Shown piece after piece: positions 9,154 to 18,675 of a stretch of DNA of 64,000 nucleotides; positions within the stretch are counted from its first letter, which is position 1, and each line of letters starts with the position of its first letter. The stretch spans positions 124,001-188,000 of the forward strand of contig NZ_JABAII010000010.1 of NCBI RefSeq assembly GCF_012641405.1, read 5' to 3'. A program made the position numbers and the translations under genes. This stretch comes from Rhizobium sp. P40RR-XXII (GTDB taxonomy: Bacteria > Pseudomonadota > Alphaproteobacteria > Rhizobiales > Rhizobiaceae). The notes beneath the pieces were generated by a model. The model made no database searches. It had not been told where the DNA came from and saw only the letters and a list, made by a program, of their open reading frames with translations.

Positions 9154-10650
9154 TCAGGCCGAGCTTGCGTGCGAAAGCTGGAAGAGTTGGCGGATGCGGT
9201 TGGTCAATGTTTGCGCATGCTGCAATGGTGTGGTGCCATCCCCGTGCAGATGCCTTTCCTGCTCGAGCCTTTCAGCGAGCGTTGCGCCGATATCGTCAGC
9301 CAAAATTGGGCGCTCCCGCAGGACCTCGCAAAGCTGATCTCTCCCGATCTCGCAGGCAACGACCGGCGTCAGCGCAACAATACGACCGGGTTCTTCCGCG
9401 CCGATCAGCGGGCCGCGCTCTCCGAAAAAATCGCCAGGCGAAAGTCGGTTGAGTTCGATGTCCCGACCATTCTCCTGGCGGATGATATGCACGACGCCAC
9501 TTTCAATGAGCATCAAAGCGGGCGAACGCTCTCCCTGTGGGATAATCTCCGCCCCTCTGGCGTAGCTTCTCCGGAAGGCAGCTTTCGAAAGCGTTTCGCG
9601 CTCCTTGTCGGTGAGTCCGGAAAAGAGTGACAGCATCGCCATGAGCCGCAATGGGGTCTCGAGCTCTCCCTCTGAGCCGGTCGCTGCCGCCGGCGGGGGC
9701 GCTGTACCGAACATGCCATTGCTTGCAAGCGGAATCCCCGCCGCCAGCATGTGTCGGTACATAAGGTCGTAGATCTCATTCTTCGCCGCCGTCGTCTCGG
9801 ATATGTCGCGGAGCCGGAAGGCCAGCTCGAATTCGATGGCCTCCTTGGTAAGGCTGACGATCGAGATCAGGGGATCCGGAGCACGCATAATATGATTGCT
9901 TCCCAGGGTGACCGCTTCGAGCAATCTCGCCAGGGTCGCTGGTGTGCGCGTCGGAGCGAGCTTGATCGACATGGTAACGCCATGCGTCTCATCGGGGCTG
10001 TTGAGATTGACGAGTTGCGATTTTGCAAGCGCGCTGTTCGGAATGACGACGAGATCGTTGGTGGCGTTGGACAGATGGGTCGCCCGCCAGTTGGTCTCGA
10101 TCACGCGACCCTGGACGCCGCTCTCGAGAATGATCCAGTTTCCCACGCTGTATGATCGACCAAGATTGAGGGCAATGCCGGAAAAGACATCGGAAAGCGT
10201 GCTCTGCAGCGCCAGACCGAGGACGATCGCAAAGACACCGGATGTCGCGATCAGCGTGCCAACCGGCACGCCGAATACATAGGCCACCACCGAAAGCGCC
10301 GCCCCGACATAGATAATCCCGGCGATCAGGTCCTGGACGAACCGCGCTTCGCGCGGGCGGCGCTCGAAGATCAGGAACAACCTGATGCTGCTGATGAGCA
10401 TCATCGCCCCGCCGAGCCACCAGATCGTCTTTGCGAGTCCATAGAACAGGCGATGCCAGAGATCCGATGATGTCAGCGTTTCGGAATAGGGCGCCACTCC
10501 GTTCGCCAGCAGAATGGTGGTCAAGGTAACGAAAAAAGCGACATCGATGGCAAAGCGTACAGCCCTATGTCTCTGCGCCAGCCGGTGCGCCCCAGCGACA
10601 ATGGCGACGAGAAGCAAAAATTGCGTAATAGGATCAAGGAGATATTGCAT
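9154..10650 (-). CDS. MscS-type channel with cyclic nucleotide-binding domain
   Basis: 498 residues from the ATG at 10650; GTG at 10653 and TTG at 10662 are alternatives with no better ribosome site. Several N-terminal helices precede the MscS pore helix and beta domain (about residues 125-310; GLALQSTLSDVFSGIALN, then GNWIILESGVQGRVIETNWR). A linker rich in Ala/Pro leads to a C-terminal cyclic nucleotide-binding fold (about 340-470; LFSGLTDKERETL, SPGDFFGERG). This fusion matches cyclic-nucleotide-modulated mechanosensitive channels of alphaproteobacteria. The phosphate-binding cassette (GERGPLIGAEEPGRIVAL) is somewhat divergent, so ligand binding is inferred. Confidence 0.88.
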   Translation of the reverse strand: MQYLLDPITQFLLLVAIVAGAHRLAQRHRAVRFAIDVAFFVTLTTILLANGVAPYSETLTSSDLWHRLFYGLAKTIWWLGGAMMLISSIRLFLIFERRPREARFVQDLIAGIIYVGAALSVVAYVFGVPVGTLIATSGVFAIVLGLALQSTLSDVFSGIALNLGRSYSVGNWIILESGVQGRVIETNWRATHLSNATNDLVVIPNSALAKSQLVNLNSPDETHGVTMSIKLAPTRTPATLARLLEAVTLGSNHIMRAPDPLISIVSLTKEAIEFELAFRLRDISETTAAKNEIYDLMYRHMLAAGIPLASNGMFGTAPPPAAATGSEGELETPLRLMAMLSLFSGLTDKERETLSKAAFRRSYARGAEIIPQGERSPALMLIESGVVHIIRQENGRDIELNRLSPGDFFGERGPLIGAEEPGRIVALTPVVACEIGRDQLCEVLRERPILADDIGATLAERLEQERHLHGDGTTPLQHAQTLTNRIRQLFQLSHASSA

Positions 10651-10832
10651 CACGTAGCCCAAGGAACAGCCTGCTATGGCTAGACCAGTTTCCGAACAAC
10701 GTCTTGGCGATTTCCATGAATTTTGGCGTTCTAGCGTTCAATAATAATGAACAATGCATAGTTCAGGTAGACAATTTCAATCTCGATCCAATTCGCCGAC
10801 ATCTTGTTCATCGAAACACGGGAGTTCGGCAA

Positions 10833-11030
10833 ATGAACACGCCAGTTACATTCCACGCCTTCAGACATGGTCTCTTCGATATTACGGTGCTCTCACATGG
10901 CTCGATCGCGCTCGCTGAGCGGGCGGCGCGCGATGCCATGCTGCTCGGATACGGCCATCCCGGCGTCGGGACCGTCCGCAAGGAGGGCGATAGCTTTCAG
11001 TTCAGCCCTGTGACGGAGGCACGATCGTGA
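10833..11030 (+). CDS. Small hypothetical protein coupled to MFS gene
   Basis: 65 residues from the ATG at 10833, preceded by GGGAG at good spacing; an upstream in-frame start at 10704 has no such site. Soluble, with a central ERAARDAMLLGYGHPGVGTVRKEG segment. I do not recognise the family. Its stop overlaps the GTG start of the MFS gene (GTGA), indicating translational coupling. Confidence 0.6.
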   Translation: MNTPVTFHAFRHGLFDITVLSHGSIALAERAARDAMLLGYGHPGVGTVRKEGDSFQFSPVTEARS

Positions 11031-12241
11031 GCCGCAAGGTTTTTGGAAGACAGGCGAGCTTCCTGACGGCTGCAGCCGTCGTCGCCCATACGATCTGGAC
11101 CAGCGCCGCCCCGGCGCTTACCTATCCGCTGTATGCGCAGGAATGGCATCTGACGACATTCACGACGACGGCGATCTTCGCCGTCTATCCCGTCTTCGTC
11201 GTCCTGATGCTCGTCGTCTTTGGCAACGTGTCCGATTATATCGGCCGAAGGGAAGCAATGCTGCTTGGTCTTGCCGCTTCCCTCGGCGGCACGCTGATAT
11301 TTGCGCTGGCGCCGGACGTTGACTGGATCTTCATCGGCAGGGCCTTCATGGGTGTTGGCGTGGGTCTGTCTGCGGGGCCGTCGGCCGCGGCCGTTGTCGA
11401 GTTCAGCGCGCCGGGCCGAGCCGCTCAGGCTGGTAGCGCGACGGCCGCCGCCCAGGCGTTTGGCATGATCGGCGCGGCACTTGTCGGCGGTGCGCTGATC
11501 GAATATGCGCCGCTGCCGACGCGGCTGAACTTCGCGGTTCTGGTCATCGTCCTCGCCGTACTCATGGTTGCGACCTGGATGCTGCCGGACCATACGGCGT
11601 CGCGGCCCGCCGACCGTTGGCGGCCGAGAGTTCCGGCCATCCCGAACGGCTTGTTTGCAACTTTCGTCACGGCGACCGCGGCCGTAACGGCTTCTTACGT
11701 GCTTGGCGCGATGACGCTTTCGCTCGGTGCGCAGGTGGCGCGCGACATCGTTGCCTCCCAAAACGCGCTCGTGAACGGCGGCACCATCGCGCTTTTTGCA
11801 ATTTCCTCTGCCATCGCCACGGTCCCGGCGCGCGGTGCCAAACCGAGCAGGGTCATGCTCGTGGGCAGTGCTATCGCCATCGTTTCCTCGGGGTTGTTGG
11901 CGCTCGTCGCGGTCCTGCACTCGCTGGTCTTCTATACCGTTGCCCAGATCGGTAGCGGGATGGCCTACAGCCTGCTCCTCCTCGGAGGACTTTCGCTCAT
12001 CAATACCGCCGCTCCTGTGACGCATAGAGGCGCGACGCTCTCGGCGCTGTTTCTGATCGCTTACTTGGCCCAGGCCGTCGTGGCCCTGTTGCTGGGCAAG
12101 ATCGCGACCTGGGCGAGCCTCTCCTCCGCAGTGGATCTGGGCGTCGCCACGGTCGCAACGCTGGCCTTGGTAACTCTTCTCCTTGATGCGGTCAGAAACA
12201 CTGTCGCAGGCCGCCGTGCTCGCAAGGCTGGTACGCATTGA
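11027..12241 (+). CDS. MFS transporter
   Basis: 404 residues from a GTG overlapping the previous stop codon. Twelve hydrophobic segments are visible. The loop 2-3 motif appears as GNVSDYIGRREAMLLG, standard for the major facilitator superfamily, and helix 4 has the RAFMGVGVGLSAGPSAAA stretch seen in drug/proton antiporters. Likely an inner-membrane efflux carrier of unknown substrate. It ends upstream of the molybdenum dehydrogenase operon with 177 bp between. Confidence 0.85.
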   Translation: MSRKVFGRQASFLTAAAVVAHTIWTSAAPALTYPLYAQEWHLTTFTTTAIFAVYPVFVVLMLVVFGNVSDYIGRREAMLLGLAASLGGTLIFALAPDVDWIFIGRAFMGVGVGLSAGPSAAAVVEFSAPGRAAQAGSATAAAQAFGMIGAALVGGALIEYAPLPTRLNFAVLVIVLAVLMVATWMLPDHTASRPADRWRPRVPAIPNGLFATFVTATAAVTASYVLGAMTLSLGAQVARDIVASQNALVNGGTIALFAISSAIATVPARGAKPSRVMLVGSAIAIVSSGLLALVAVLHSLVFYTVAQIGSGMAYSLLLLGGLSLINTAAPVTHRGATLSALFLIAYLAQAVVALLLGKIATWASLSSAVDLGVATVATLALVTLLLDAVRNTVAGRRARKAGTH

Positions 12242-12289
12242 TCTGATCGTGAAGCAGCGTGGGGTCGACAGGAAGCAAGATCGGCCCCA

Positions 12290-12308
12290 CGGCTGTTCTG
12301 AACAGCCG
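12290..12308. promoter_or_regulatory. Perfect inverted repeat upstream of cytochrome gene
   Basis: CGGCTGTTC-T-GAACAGCCG is a 9-bp perfect inverted repeat with a one-base spacer, located between the MFS stop and the cytochrome start. It could be an operator or a hairpin after the MFS gene; no T-run follows, so an operator is slightly favoured. Confidence 0.4.
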
Positions 12309-12418
12309 ACGCCTTTGAGGAACAATCGATTTGTCCAAAAGAGCGGGAGTGGCGACAAGACCTTCCTTACACTCATGCGCGAAGTATTCGCAACGTTTGC
12401 AACAGCGAAGCACCCCAT

Positions 12419-13723
12419 ATGAAACTTTCGAAGCGACATCTGGCAACCGGAGCCGCGTTCGTATCGGCTATGATCGTTACCGGGGTCGGAATTGCCGCCT
12501 GGATCGTCTATGAACCGGCATTTTCCGAAATCGCGCGCCCATCCCCCTCGAGCTTCGATCGCGGTATCGTCGCAAAGGGCGAGCAGCTCGCCACCGTCGG
12601 CGATTGCATCGTCTGTCACACGGCACCGAACGGTGCGCCTTTCGCTGGCGCGCGCGCATTGCCGACGCCTTTCGGCACACTCTTTTCGGACAATATCACC
12701 CCTGACGAGAAGACGGGCATCGGCACCTGGTCGCTGGCAGCGTTCAGCCGTGCCATGAGGCAAGGCGTCGGCCGCGATGGAAGCCATCTCTATCCGGCAC
12801 TGCCCTACGAGCACTTTACTCATGTCAGCGACGACGACCTCGAGGCAATCTACGCATTTCTGATGACCCGGCAGCCGGTCTCACAGCAGGCTCCCGAAAA
12901 CCGATTGCTTCCCGGCCTCGGATTCCGGCCGCTGCTCGCCGGCTGGAAGCTCCTCTTCCTCAAGCAGACGGAGTTCAAGCCTCAGACGAGTGAAAGCGCC
13001 GAATGGAACCGGGGCAAATATCTGGTGGATGGGCTTGCCCATTGCGGTGGCTGTCATACGCCGCGCAACCTCGCCGGCGGCGAGGAGAGGGCGCGCGAAT
13101 TTGCCGGAGGCGTCGCAGAGGGCTGGAATGCGCCCCCGCTCAACGAGGCGAACCCTTCCGCCGCGACCTGGAATGTGGATTCTCTCGTCGCCTATCTCAA
13201 GACGGGATCTGATCGCGGGCACAGCGCGGCCGGCGGCCCGATGGCCCCTGTTTCAGAAGGTCTTTCCCGCCTCAACGATGCCGACGTCAGGGCGATCGCC
13301 GCCTACATAGATTCCCGGATGCATCCCTCCCGGGAGGCCGTTGCGACGGCCGTCACCGTCGTTGCCGCCACCGACAACCGACCTGCCGCCGCCGCGGCGC
13401 ATCCTGAGGCCGACCTCCTCTTCGAGGGTGCTTGCTCGGGTTGTCATGCGCCGCGTGCACCCATGAACGTCAACGGCCGACCGATTCTCACGACTGCGAC
13501 CGACCTCAGAGCAGACGATCCGAGAAACGCCGTGCAGACGCTACTGCAGGGGGGCGCGCAGTCCGCGGATAAAGGCGCCTACATGCCTTCCTTTTCCAGC
13601 ACCATGACCGATCGCCAACTGGCCGATGTGCTCGCTTATGCCCGCGCTCGCTTCACCGACAAGCCGGCATGGCCGGATCTGGAAGCCACTGTCGGCGATA
13701 TTCGCAAGGAGAATGCGGAATGA
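12419..13723 (+). CDS. Triheme membrane-anchored cytochrome c subunit
   Basis: 434 residues. An N-terminal hydrophobic segment (about 9-30) serves as signal anchor. Three CxxCH heme sites are visible at Cys63 (CIVCH), Cys209 (CGGCH) and Cys339 (CSGCH), as in the cytochrome subunits of membrane alcohol/aldehyde dehydrogenases. It would take electrons from the following 2Fe-2S and molybdenum subunits in the periplasm and pass them to the respiratory chain. Stop and next start overlap (ATGA), so the three genes form a tight operon. Confidence 0.92.
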   Translation: MKLSKRHLATGAAFVSAMIVTGVGIAAWIVYEPAFSEIARPSPSSFDRGIVAKGEQLATVGDCIVCHTAPNGAPFAGARALPTPFGTLFSDNITPDEKTGIGTWSLAAFSRAMRQGVGRDGSHLYPALPYEHFTHVSDDDLEAIYAFLMTRQPVSQQAPENRLLPGLGFRPLLAGWKLLFLKQTEFKPQTSESAEWNRGKYLVDGLAHCGGCHTPRNLAGGEERAREFAGGVAEGWNAPPLNEANPSAATWNVDSLVAYLKTGSDRGHSAAGGPMAPVSEGLSRLNDADVRAIAAYIDSRMHPSREAVATAVTVVAATDNRPAAAAAHPEADLLFEGACSGCHAPRAPMNVNGRPILTTATDLRADDPRNAVQTLLQGGAQSADKGAYMPSFSSTMTDRQLADVLAYARARFTDKPAWPDLEATVGDIRKENAE

Positions 13724-14208
13724 CGATCTCGATCAACGTCAATGGCGAGGACCATGGGGTGGAGTCCGATTCGGATACGCCGCTTCTCTACGTGCTCCGT
13801 GACGACCTGGGGCTAAACGGCACCAAATATGGATGCGGCCTCGGGCAATGCGGTGCCTGCACCGTGCATCTCGACGGAAAGCCGGTCTTCTCCTGTCTGA
13901 CGCCGGTCGGCCTGCTGGCGGGCAGGAAAGTGCGCACCATCGAGGGGCTGGGCACCGCCGAGAAGCCCAATGTCGTTCAGAAAGCCTTCCAGGACGAACA
14001 AGCTGCACAGTGTGGCTATTGCATCGCCGGCATGATCATGCGTGCCCAGGCACTGCTCGATCGTAACGCGTCGCCGACCGAGGAGGAGATCCGTGTGCAT
14101 ATGCAGCCAAATCTCTGCCGTTGTGGAACTCATGCCCGAATATTGAGGGCGGTGCACCGCGCGAGCCGCGAGCTTTCGTCGGCTTCCCTGACCGGAGGTG
14201 CGCAATGA
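13720..14208 (+). CDS. 2Fe-2S subunit of molybdenum dehydrogenase
   Basis: 162 residues from the ATG at 13720, overlapping the cytochrome stop. It has both iron-sulfur sites of the xanthine dehydrogenase small-subunit family: plant-ferredoxin-like Cys39, 44, 47 and 59 (CGLGQCGAC...C) and the helical site Cys98, 101, 133 and 135 (QCGYC...CRC). It relays electrons from the molybdenum centre to the triheme cytochrome. The stop overlaps the ATG of the large subunit. Close to IorA-type subunits of isoquinoline 1-oxidoreductase-like enzymes. Confidence 0.92.
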   Translation: MTISINVNGEDHGVESDSDTPLLYVLRDDLGLNGTKYGCGLGQCGACTVHLDGKPVFSCLTPVGLLAGRKVRTIEGLGTAEKPNVVQKAFQDEQAAQCGYCIAGMIMRAQALLDRNASPTEEEIRVHMQPNLCRCGTHARILRAVHRASRELSSASLTGGAQ

Positions 14209-16463
14209 ACGCCATTCAGAACACCGGCCTCACCCGGCGCTCCTTTCTCAGCGCGAGCGGCATCGCGGTCGCTTTCGCACTTTCGCGTCCGGCTTTCGCC
14301 CAACTCGCCGGTGGCGGTGAAGGTGGGGCGGGTCCTGCGGTCGTCGCTCCCGACCTTCCCGGCAGCCTGAAGTCATGGCCATATCTCGATTCCTGGATCC
14401 AGCTCGACGAAAAAGGCCACGCAACGGTCTTCACGGGTAAGGCCGAGCTCGGGCAGGGCATCAGGACCGCATTACTACAGGTTGCAGCGGAAGAGCTGGA
14501 TCTGCCGCCTACCTCGGTCACACTGGTGACGGTCGATACCGCGCGCACGCCTGACGAGGGCCTGACAGCGGGCAGCCATTCGATGCAGGATAGCGGCACG
14601 GCAATCCGCAACGCGGCAGCCAATGTCCGAATGGTGCTTCTACAGAAGGCGGCTGAGCGATTGCAGGTCCAGCCGGATAGGCTCACGACGACCGGAGATG
14701 GACGAATTCTTGGGTCGGACGGCCAGACGGTTTCCTATGGCGAGGTGGCCGCCGCACTCTCGCTGCATGTCGAGGCAATTGCCCATGCGCCGCTACGCAC
14801 GAAAACCGAATTCCGAACAATGGGCACAAACCTTCCGCGCATCGACATTCCCGCCAAGACGACGGGCGGTCAGGCTTTCCTTCACGATATGCGCCTGCCG
14901 GGCATGCTGCATGCGCGCCTGCTGCGCGGCCCGAGCGAGAGGACGCGCCTGAAGCTGCCGCCCGCCGCCGAGATCGAGGTGATGCCGAGGGTCGTCAAGT
15001 TCGTACAGAACGGCGACTTCGCCGCTATCGTCGCCGAGAAGGAGTGGGATGCGATCAAACTGATGCGCAAGCTGCAGGCATCCGATTACGAGCCGGTGGG
15101 AGCGCCGTTTCCGATCGGCAGCGTCACGGATACGCTGAAGGCGCTGCCGGCTCGCGACATCGTCATTCTCGATGTAGCTCATCCTGTCGCCGCGCCCGTC
15201 AAGACGCTGTCCGCGCGCTATACCCGCCGATGGATCAGCCACGGCTCCATCGGTCCCTCTTGTGCAATCGCTCTGCTCCAGGATGACCTCCTGACCATCT
15301 GGACCCACAGCCAGGGAACCTATGACGTGCGTCGCGTCGCCGCCGAGTTGCTCGGCCGGCCGATCGAGAAAATCCGCGCGATCCATGTGGAAGGCTCGGG
15401 CTGCTATGGACAGAACGGCGCGGACGACGTCGCTGCTGAAGCGGCCTATATCGCCATGACGGTTCCCGGCCGGCCGGTTCGGCTGCAGTGGATGCGGGAA
15501 CAGGAATTCGGCTGGGAGCCGCTCGGTCCTGGAATGGTGACCGAGGTGGAAGCGGGGCTTGACGCGTCCGACCGCATCGTGGCGTGGAAATACGATGTCT
15601 GGAGCAACCCGCACAATAATCGTCCGGTCGGCGCTGGCGGCGTGCTGGTCGGCAATCAGATCGTGCCCAGCTTTCCGCAGCCCGAAGGCAAGGAAATCCC
15701 GATGCCGGAGGGAGATGGAAGCCGCAATTCCAACCCGCTCTACGATCTGCCGAACATGAACGTCCTTTATCATTTCATCAAGGACATGCCGATCAGGGTC
15801 TCGGCACTGCGTTCTCTCGGCGCGCACCTCAACGTCTTCTCGATCGAAAGCATGTTCGACGAGCTGGCGCTTGCCGGGAATATTGATCCGCTCGATCTGC
15901 GGCTGAACCACATGGCCGATGCCCGCGCGCGGCAGGTCATGCAAACAGCGACTGACGCATTCGGTTGGCGCAAGCGTCAAAAGAAAGGCCCCTTCCACGG
16001 CTTCGGCATGGCCTTTGCGCGATATAAGAACCTCGGCGCCTATTGTGCTGTCTGCATGGAGATCAGCGTCGACCAGAATACCGGGCGGATAACCGTTCAC
16101 CGCGTCCAGGCCGCCGCCGATTGCGGAGAGGTCGTCAGTCCTAACGGCGTTCAGAACCAGGTCGAGGGTGCGATCATCCAGTCCCTCAGTTGGTGCACGC
16201 GCGAGGAGGTCACGAACGACCAGACAATCCGCACCAGCTTCGATTGGAGCGCGTATCCGATCCTGCGCTTCCTCGATATTCCCGAAAAGATCGACGTAAT
16301 CGTCGAGGAGCTACCTGGCCAACCGTTTCTTGGCGTCGCCGAATGCGGGCAGGGGCCGACTTCGGCAGCGCTTGCCAATGCGTTGGCGGATGCGACCGGC
16401 ATACGCTTTCGCGGCATGCCGATGACCCCGGAGCGGGTGAGGGCGGCAATCGTCACTCTGTAG
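14205..16463 (+). CDS. Molybdopterin-binding subunit, IorB-like aldehyde/N-heterocycle dehydrogenase
   Basis: 752 residues from the ATG at 14205. A twin-arginine signal (LTRRSFLSASG) indicates export of the folded cofactor-bound enzyme. Two molybdopterin-binding parts follow, with GKAELGQGIRTALLQ near residue 80, a central AEGSGCYGQNGADDVA-like cofactor loop near 400, and a C-terminal LGVAECGQGPTSAALANA segment with the expected Glu. The family (isoquinoline 1-oxidoreductase beta) includes periplasmic aldehyde dehydrogenases. Substrate unknown. The 3' end overlaps the convergent LysR gene by 11 bp. Confidence 0.9.
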   Translation: MNAIQNTGLTRRSFLSASGIAVAFALSRPAFAQLAGGGEGGAGPAVVAPDLPGSLKSWPYLDSWIQLDEKGHATVFTGKAELGQGIRTALLQVAAEELDLPPTSVTLVTVDTARTPDEGLTAGSHSMQDSGTAIRNAAANVRMVLLQKAAERLQVQPDRLTTTGDGRILGSDGQTVSYGEVAAALSLHVEAIAHAPLRTKTEFRTMGTNLPRIDIPAKTTGGQAFLHDMRLPGMLHARLLRGPSERTRLKLPPAAEIEVMPRVVKFVQNGDFAAIVAEKEWDAIKLMRKLQASDYEPVGAPFPIGSVTDTLKALPARDIVILDVAHPVAAPVKTLSARYTRRWISHGSIGPSCAIALLQDDLLTIWTHSQGTYDVRRVAAELLGRPIEKIRAIHVEGSGCYGQNGADDVAAEAAYIAMTVPGRPVRLQWMREQEFGWEPLGPGMVTEVEAGLDASDRIVAWKYDVWSNPHNNRPVGAGGVLVGNQIVPSFPQPEGKEIPMPEGDGSRNSNPLYDLPNMNVLYHFIKDMPIRVSALRSLGAHLNVFSIESMFDELALAGNIDPLDLRLNHMADARARQVMQTATDAFGWRKRQKKGPFHGFGMAFARYKNLGAYCAVCMEISVDQNTGRITVHRVQAAADCGEVVSPNGVQNQVEGAIIQSLSWCTREEVTNDQTIRTSFDWSAYPILRFLDIPEKIDVIVEELPGQPFLGVAECGQGPTSAALANALADATGIRFRGMPMTPERVRAAIVTL

Positions 16464-17349
16464 TTCCGATGCCGGCCTCCGCTAGCGCGGCGCGAAGCGC
16501 GGTGATGAAGACACGGACTTTGGGGAGCACCAGACGCGTGGTCGGGTAGACGGCCCAGATGTTGATCGCTTCGGGTTCCGCGCCCTGAAAATCGATTGGC
16601 ACCAGGCGGCCAGTTTTGATGTCGTCGGCCGCGTACCAGGTTGACAACATGGCGATGCCGCCTCCGCCAAGGCACGCCGTATAGCAGCCTGCGATGCTGC
16701 TGCAGGAAAAGCGTCCGTTCAGTCTGGCATGCCGCTCATCGCCATGGTCGCGGAATGTCCAGTGGGTAGCGCCTGCGAGCGATAGGCAGTCGTGATCGGC
16801 GAGTTCGTCAAGAGACGATGGTGTGCCGCGACGAGCGAGATAGCGCGGACTGGCGACGACGACCCGCGGATTGTCCGCGAGTTTGCGGGCGATAAGGCTG
16901 CTGTCCCTGAGCCGGGCGATGCGGATTGCGAGATCCGTTCCGGTCGCCACAAGATCAGGCAGGCTGTCGGTCATGTCGACCGAGATCCTTAGATCGGGAT
17001 TGTCTTCCAGCAGCTTCGGCACCATCGGCATGATGAATTTCAGCGCGAACGAGATCGGCACGGATATGCGCAGCAGGCCGGCGGCGCTCTCGGCCCCGGA
17101 ATGCAGGAGTGCCATGGCAGCCGCTTCGTTATCGACGAGCGCTTGCGCGAAAGGCAGGAAGCTCTCGCCTTCTGGGGTGAGCGAAAGCGACCGCGTTGTG
17201 CGATGAAGCAGCCTTACGCCGACGGCGGCCTCAAGGGCGGCGAGCCTGCGTGTTGCGATCATGGGAGTGACGCCAAGACGCCGTGCGGCGGCGGAAAGGC
17301 TGCCGGCCGAAACCGCGGCGGTGAAGACCAACACATCATCCGTGTTCAT
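16453..17349 (-). CDS. LysR-family transcriptional regulator
   Basis: 298 residues from the ATG at 17349. The N-terminal winged helix-turn-helix (about 1-60; AGSLSAAARRLGVTPMIATRRLAALEAAVGVRLLHRT) is followed by a LysR effector domain of the CrgA-like subgroup. It is divergent from the MFS/monooxygenase pair with a 104-bp gap, and convergent with the molybdenum operon, so the MFS pair is the more likely target. A short ATATCGATAT palindrome lies at 17351-17360 just upstream of the start. Confidence 0.9.
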   Translation of the reverse strand: MNTDDVLVFTAAVSAGSLSAAARRLGVTPMIATRRLAALEAAVGVRLLHRTTRSLSLTPEGESFLPFAQALVDNEAAAMALLHSGAESAAGLLRISVPISFALKFIMPMVPKLLEDNPDLRISVDMTDSLPDLVATGTDLAIRIARLRDSSLIARKLADNPRVVVASPRYLARRGTPSSLDELADHDCLSLAGATHWTFRDHGDERHARLNGRFSCSSIAGCYTACLGGGGIAMLSTWYAADDIKTGRLVPIDFQGAEPEAINIWAVYPTTRLVLPKVRVFITALRAALAEAGIGTTE

Positions 17350-17453
17350 TATATCGATATCCGTTATGCAGGCCAATCATCCAAGATGGCTAAAACGCTT
17401 TTCGATAAAAAGCTAGATAAGAGCACATCTCTTCAGCCAGAAAGGCAAGGATC

Positions 17454-18665
17454 ATGGATATCTTAAGTCAACACCCGCCGGTAATGTCGAAACAGCTTTC
17501 GAGGCCGGCACTGTTTGCTATGGCGGCCGCCAGCGGCATTGCCGTGGCGAATATCTATTACAACCAGCCGATGCTCGGGATCATCGAGGATGAATTCCAG
17601 CACCAGCCGATCACGGGTTTTATTCCGACGGCCACGCAACTCGGCTATGCACTCGGCCTTTTCTTCCTGCTTCCGCTCGGGGACCTCGTCCATCGGCGCA
17701 AGCTGATCATCGGCCAGTTTATCGTTCTCTCGGTCGCGCTTGCGCTCGCAGCGATAGCGCCTACCGCGTGGTTGCTCGTGCTGGCCTCGCTCGTCGTCGG
17801 CGCCAGCTCCACGGTTGCGCAACAGATCGTTCCCTTTGCCGCTTCGCTTGCTTCTCCCGAGAAGCGCGGTTCGACAATCGGCACGGTCATGGCGGGTGTG
17901 CTGTCCGGGATCCTGTTCAGTAGAACATTGTCCGGGTTCGTCGGCCAGCATGCCGGATGGCGCGAGATGTTCTGGATCGGCGTGCCTTTGGCGCTCGTCG
18001 CGGCAGCCTTGATGTATGTCTCTCTGCCTGATCATCGTCCGACCTCGCGCGTGGCTTATCATAACGCCATCAAGTCGCTTGCCCATCTGTGGAAGCGGGA
18101 AGGTGCGCTTCGGACGGCTGCATTGATGCAGGCCTCGCTCTTCGGCTCGTTCACGGCTTTCTGGACGATCCTGGCGCTCTATCTGCAGACGCCGCGCTTC
18201 AACCTAGGCGCCGATGTTGCCGGCCTCTTTGGGATCGTCGGCGCAGTCGGCATCTTTGCCGCTCCGCTTGCCGGCAAGATCGCCGACCGTCGTGGACCGC
18301 ACTTCGTCGTCTGGATGGGCGCTTTGCTGACGCTGGTTGCATGGGTGATCTTCGGTCTCTGGGCCTCGCTCGCCGCTCTGGTGATCGGTGTCGTCATCCT
18401 TGACTTCGGCATCCAGAGTGCACTCGTGTCTAACCAGCATATCGTCTACGCGCTCGATGCTGAAGCTCGCAGCCGGCTGAATACCATCTTCATGACCTCG
18501 ATGTTCCTCGGTGGTGCGATCGGCGCCGCGCTGGCGACTGCAGCCTGGGGCTATGGCGGCTGGATCGGCGTCAGTGCCCTCGGCGCCCTGCTTGCGATGG
18601 TTGCCCTGGCCATTCGTGCGGTCGAACATCGTGCCCGCTCGACGACGGCTGCCAGAGCTCGATAG
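17454..18665 (+). CDS. MFS transporter (drug-efflux type)
   Basis: 403 residues with about 12 helices. The YYNQPMLGIIEDEF start and PTATQLGYALGLFFLLPLGD helix are typical of the CynX/YgaY-like MFS subgroup; the loop 2-3 motif is GDLVHRRKLIIG. Likely an efflux carrier. It lies 10 bp before the FAD monooxygenase and is divergent from the LysR gene, giving a regulator-exporter-enzyme set that suits sensing and detoxification of an aromatic compound. Substrate is inferred only. Confidence 0.87.
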   Translation: MDILSQHPPVMSKQLSRPALFAMAAASGIAVANIYYNQPMLGIIEDEFQHQPITGFIPTATQLGYALGLFFLLPLGDLVHRRKLIIGQFIVLSVALALAAIAPTAWLLVLASLVVGASSTVAQQIVPFAASLASPEKRGSTIGTVMAGVLSGILFSRTLSGFVGQHAGWREMFWIGVPLALVAAALMYVSLPDHRPTSRVAYHNAIKSLAHLWKREGALRTAALMQASLFGSFTAFWTILALYLQTPRFNLGADVAGLFGIVGAVGIFAAPLAGKIADRRGPHFVVWMGALLTLVAWVIFGLWASLAALVIGVVILDFGIQSALVSNQHIVYALDAEARSRLNTIFMTSMFLGGAIGAALATAAWGYGGWIGVSALGALLAMVALAIRAVEHRARSTTAARAR

Positions 18666-18675
18666 GAGATTGGCC

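Noticed and set aside
10997..12823. Very long minus-strand frame of about 600 codons
   Set aside because: Arg/Gly/Asp-rich, no motif, and lies opposite the MFS and cytochrome genes; it is a shadow of GC-rich coding DNA.
14793..16100. 435-codon minus-strand frame
   Set aside because: Opposite the molybdenum subunit, low similarity to any protein pattern; shadow.
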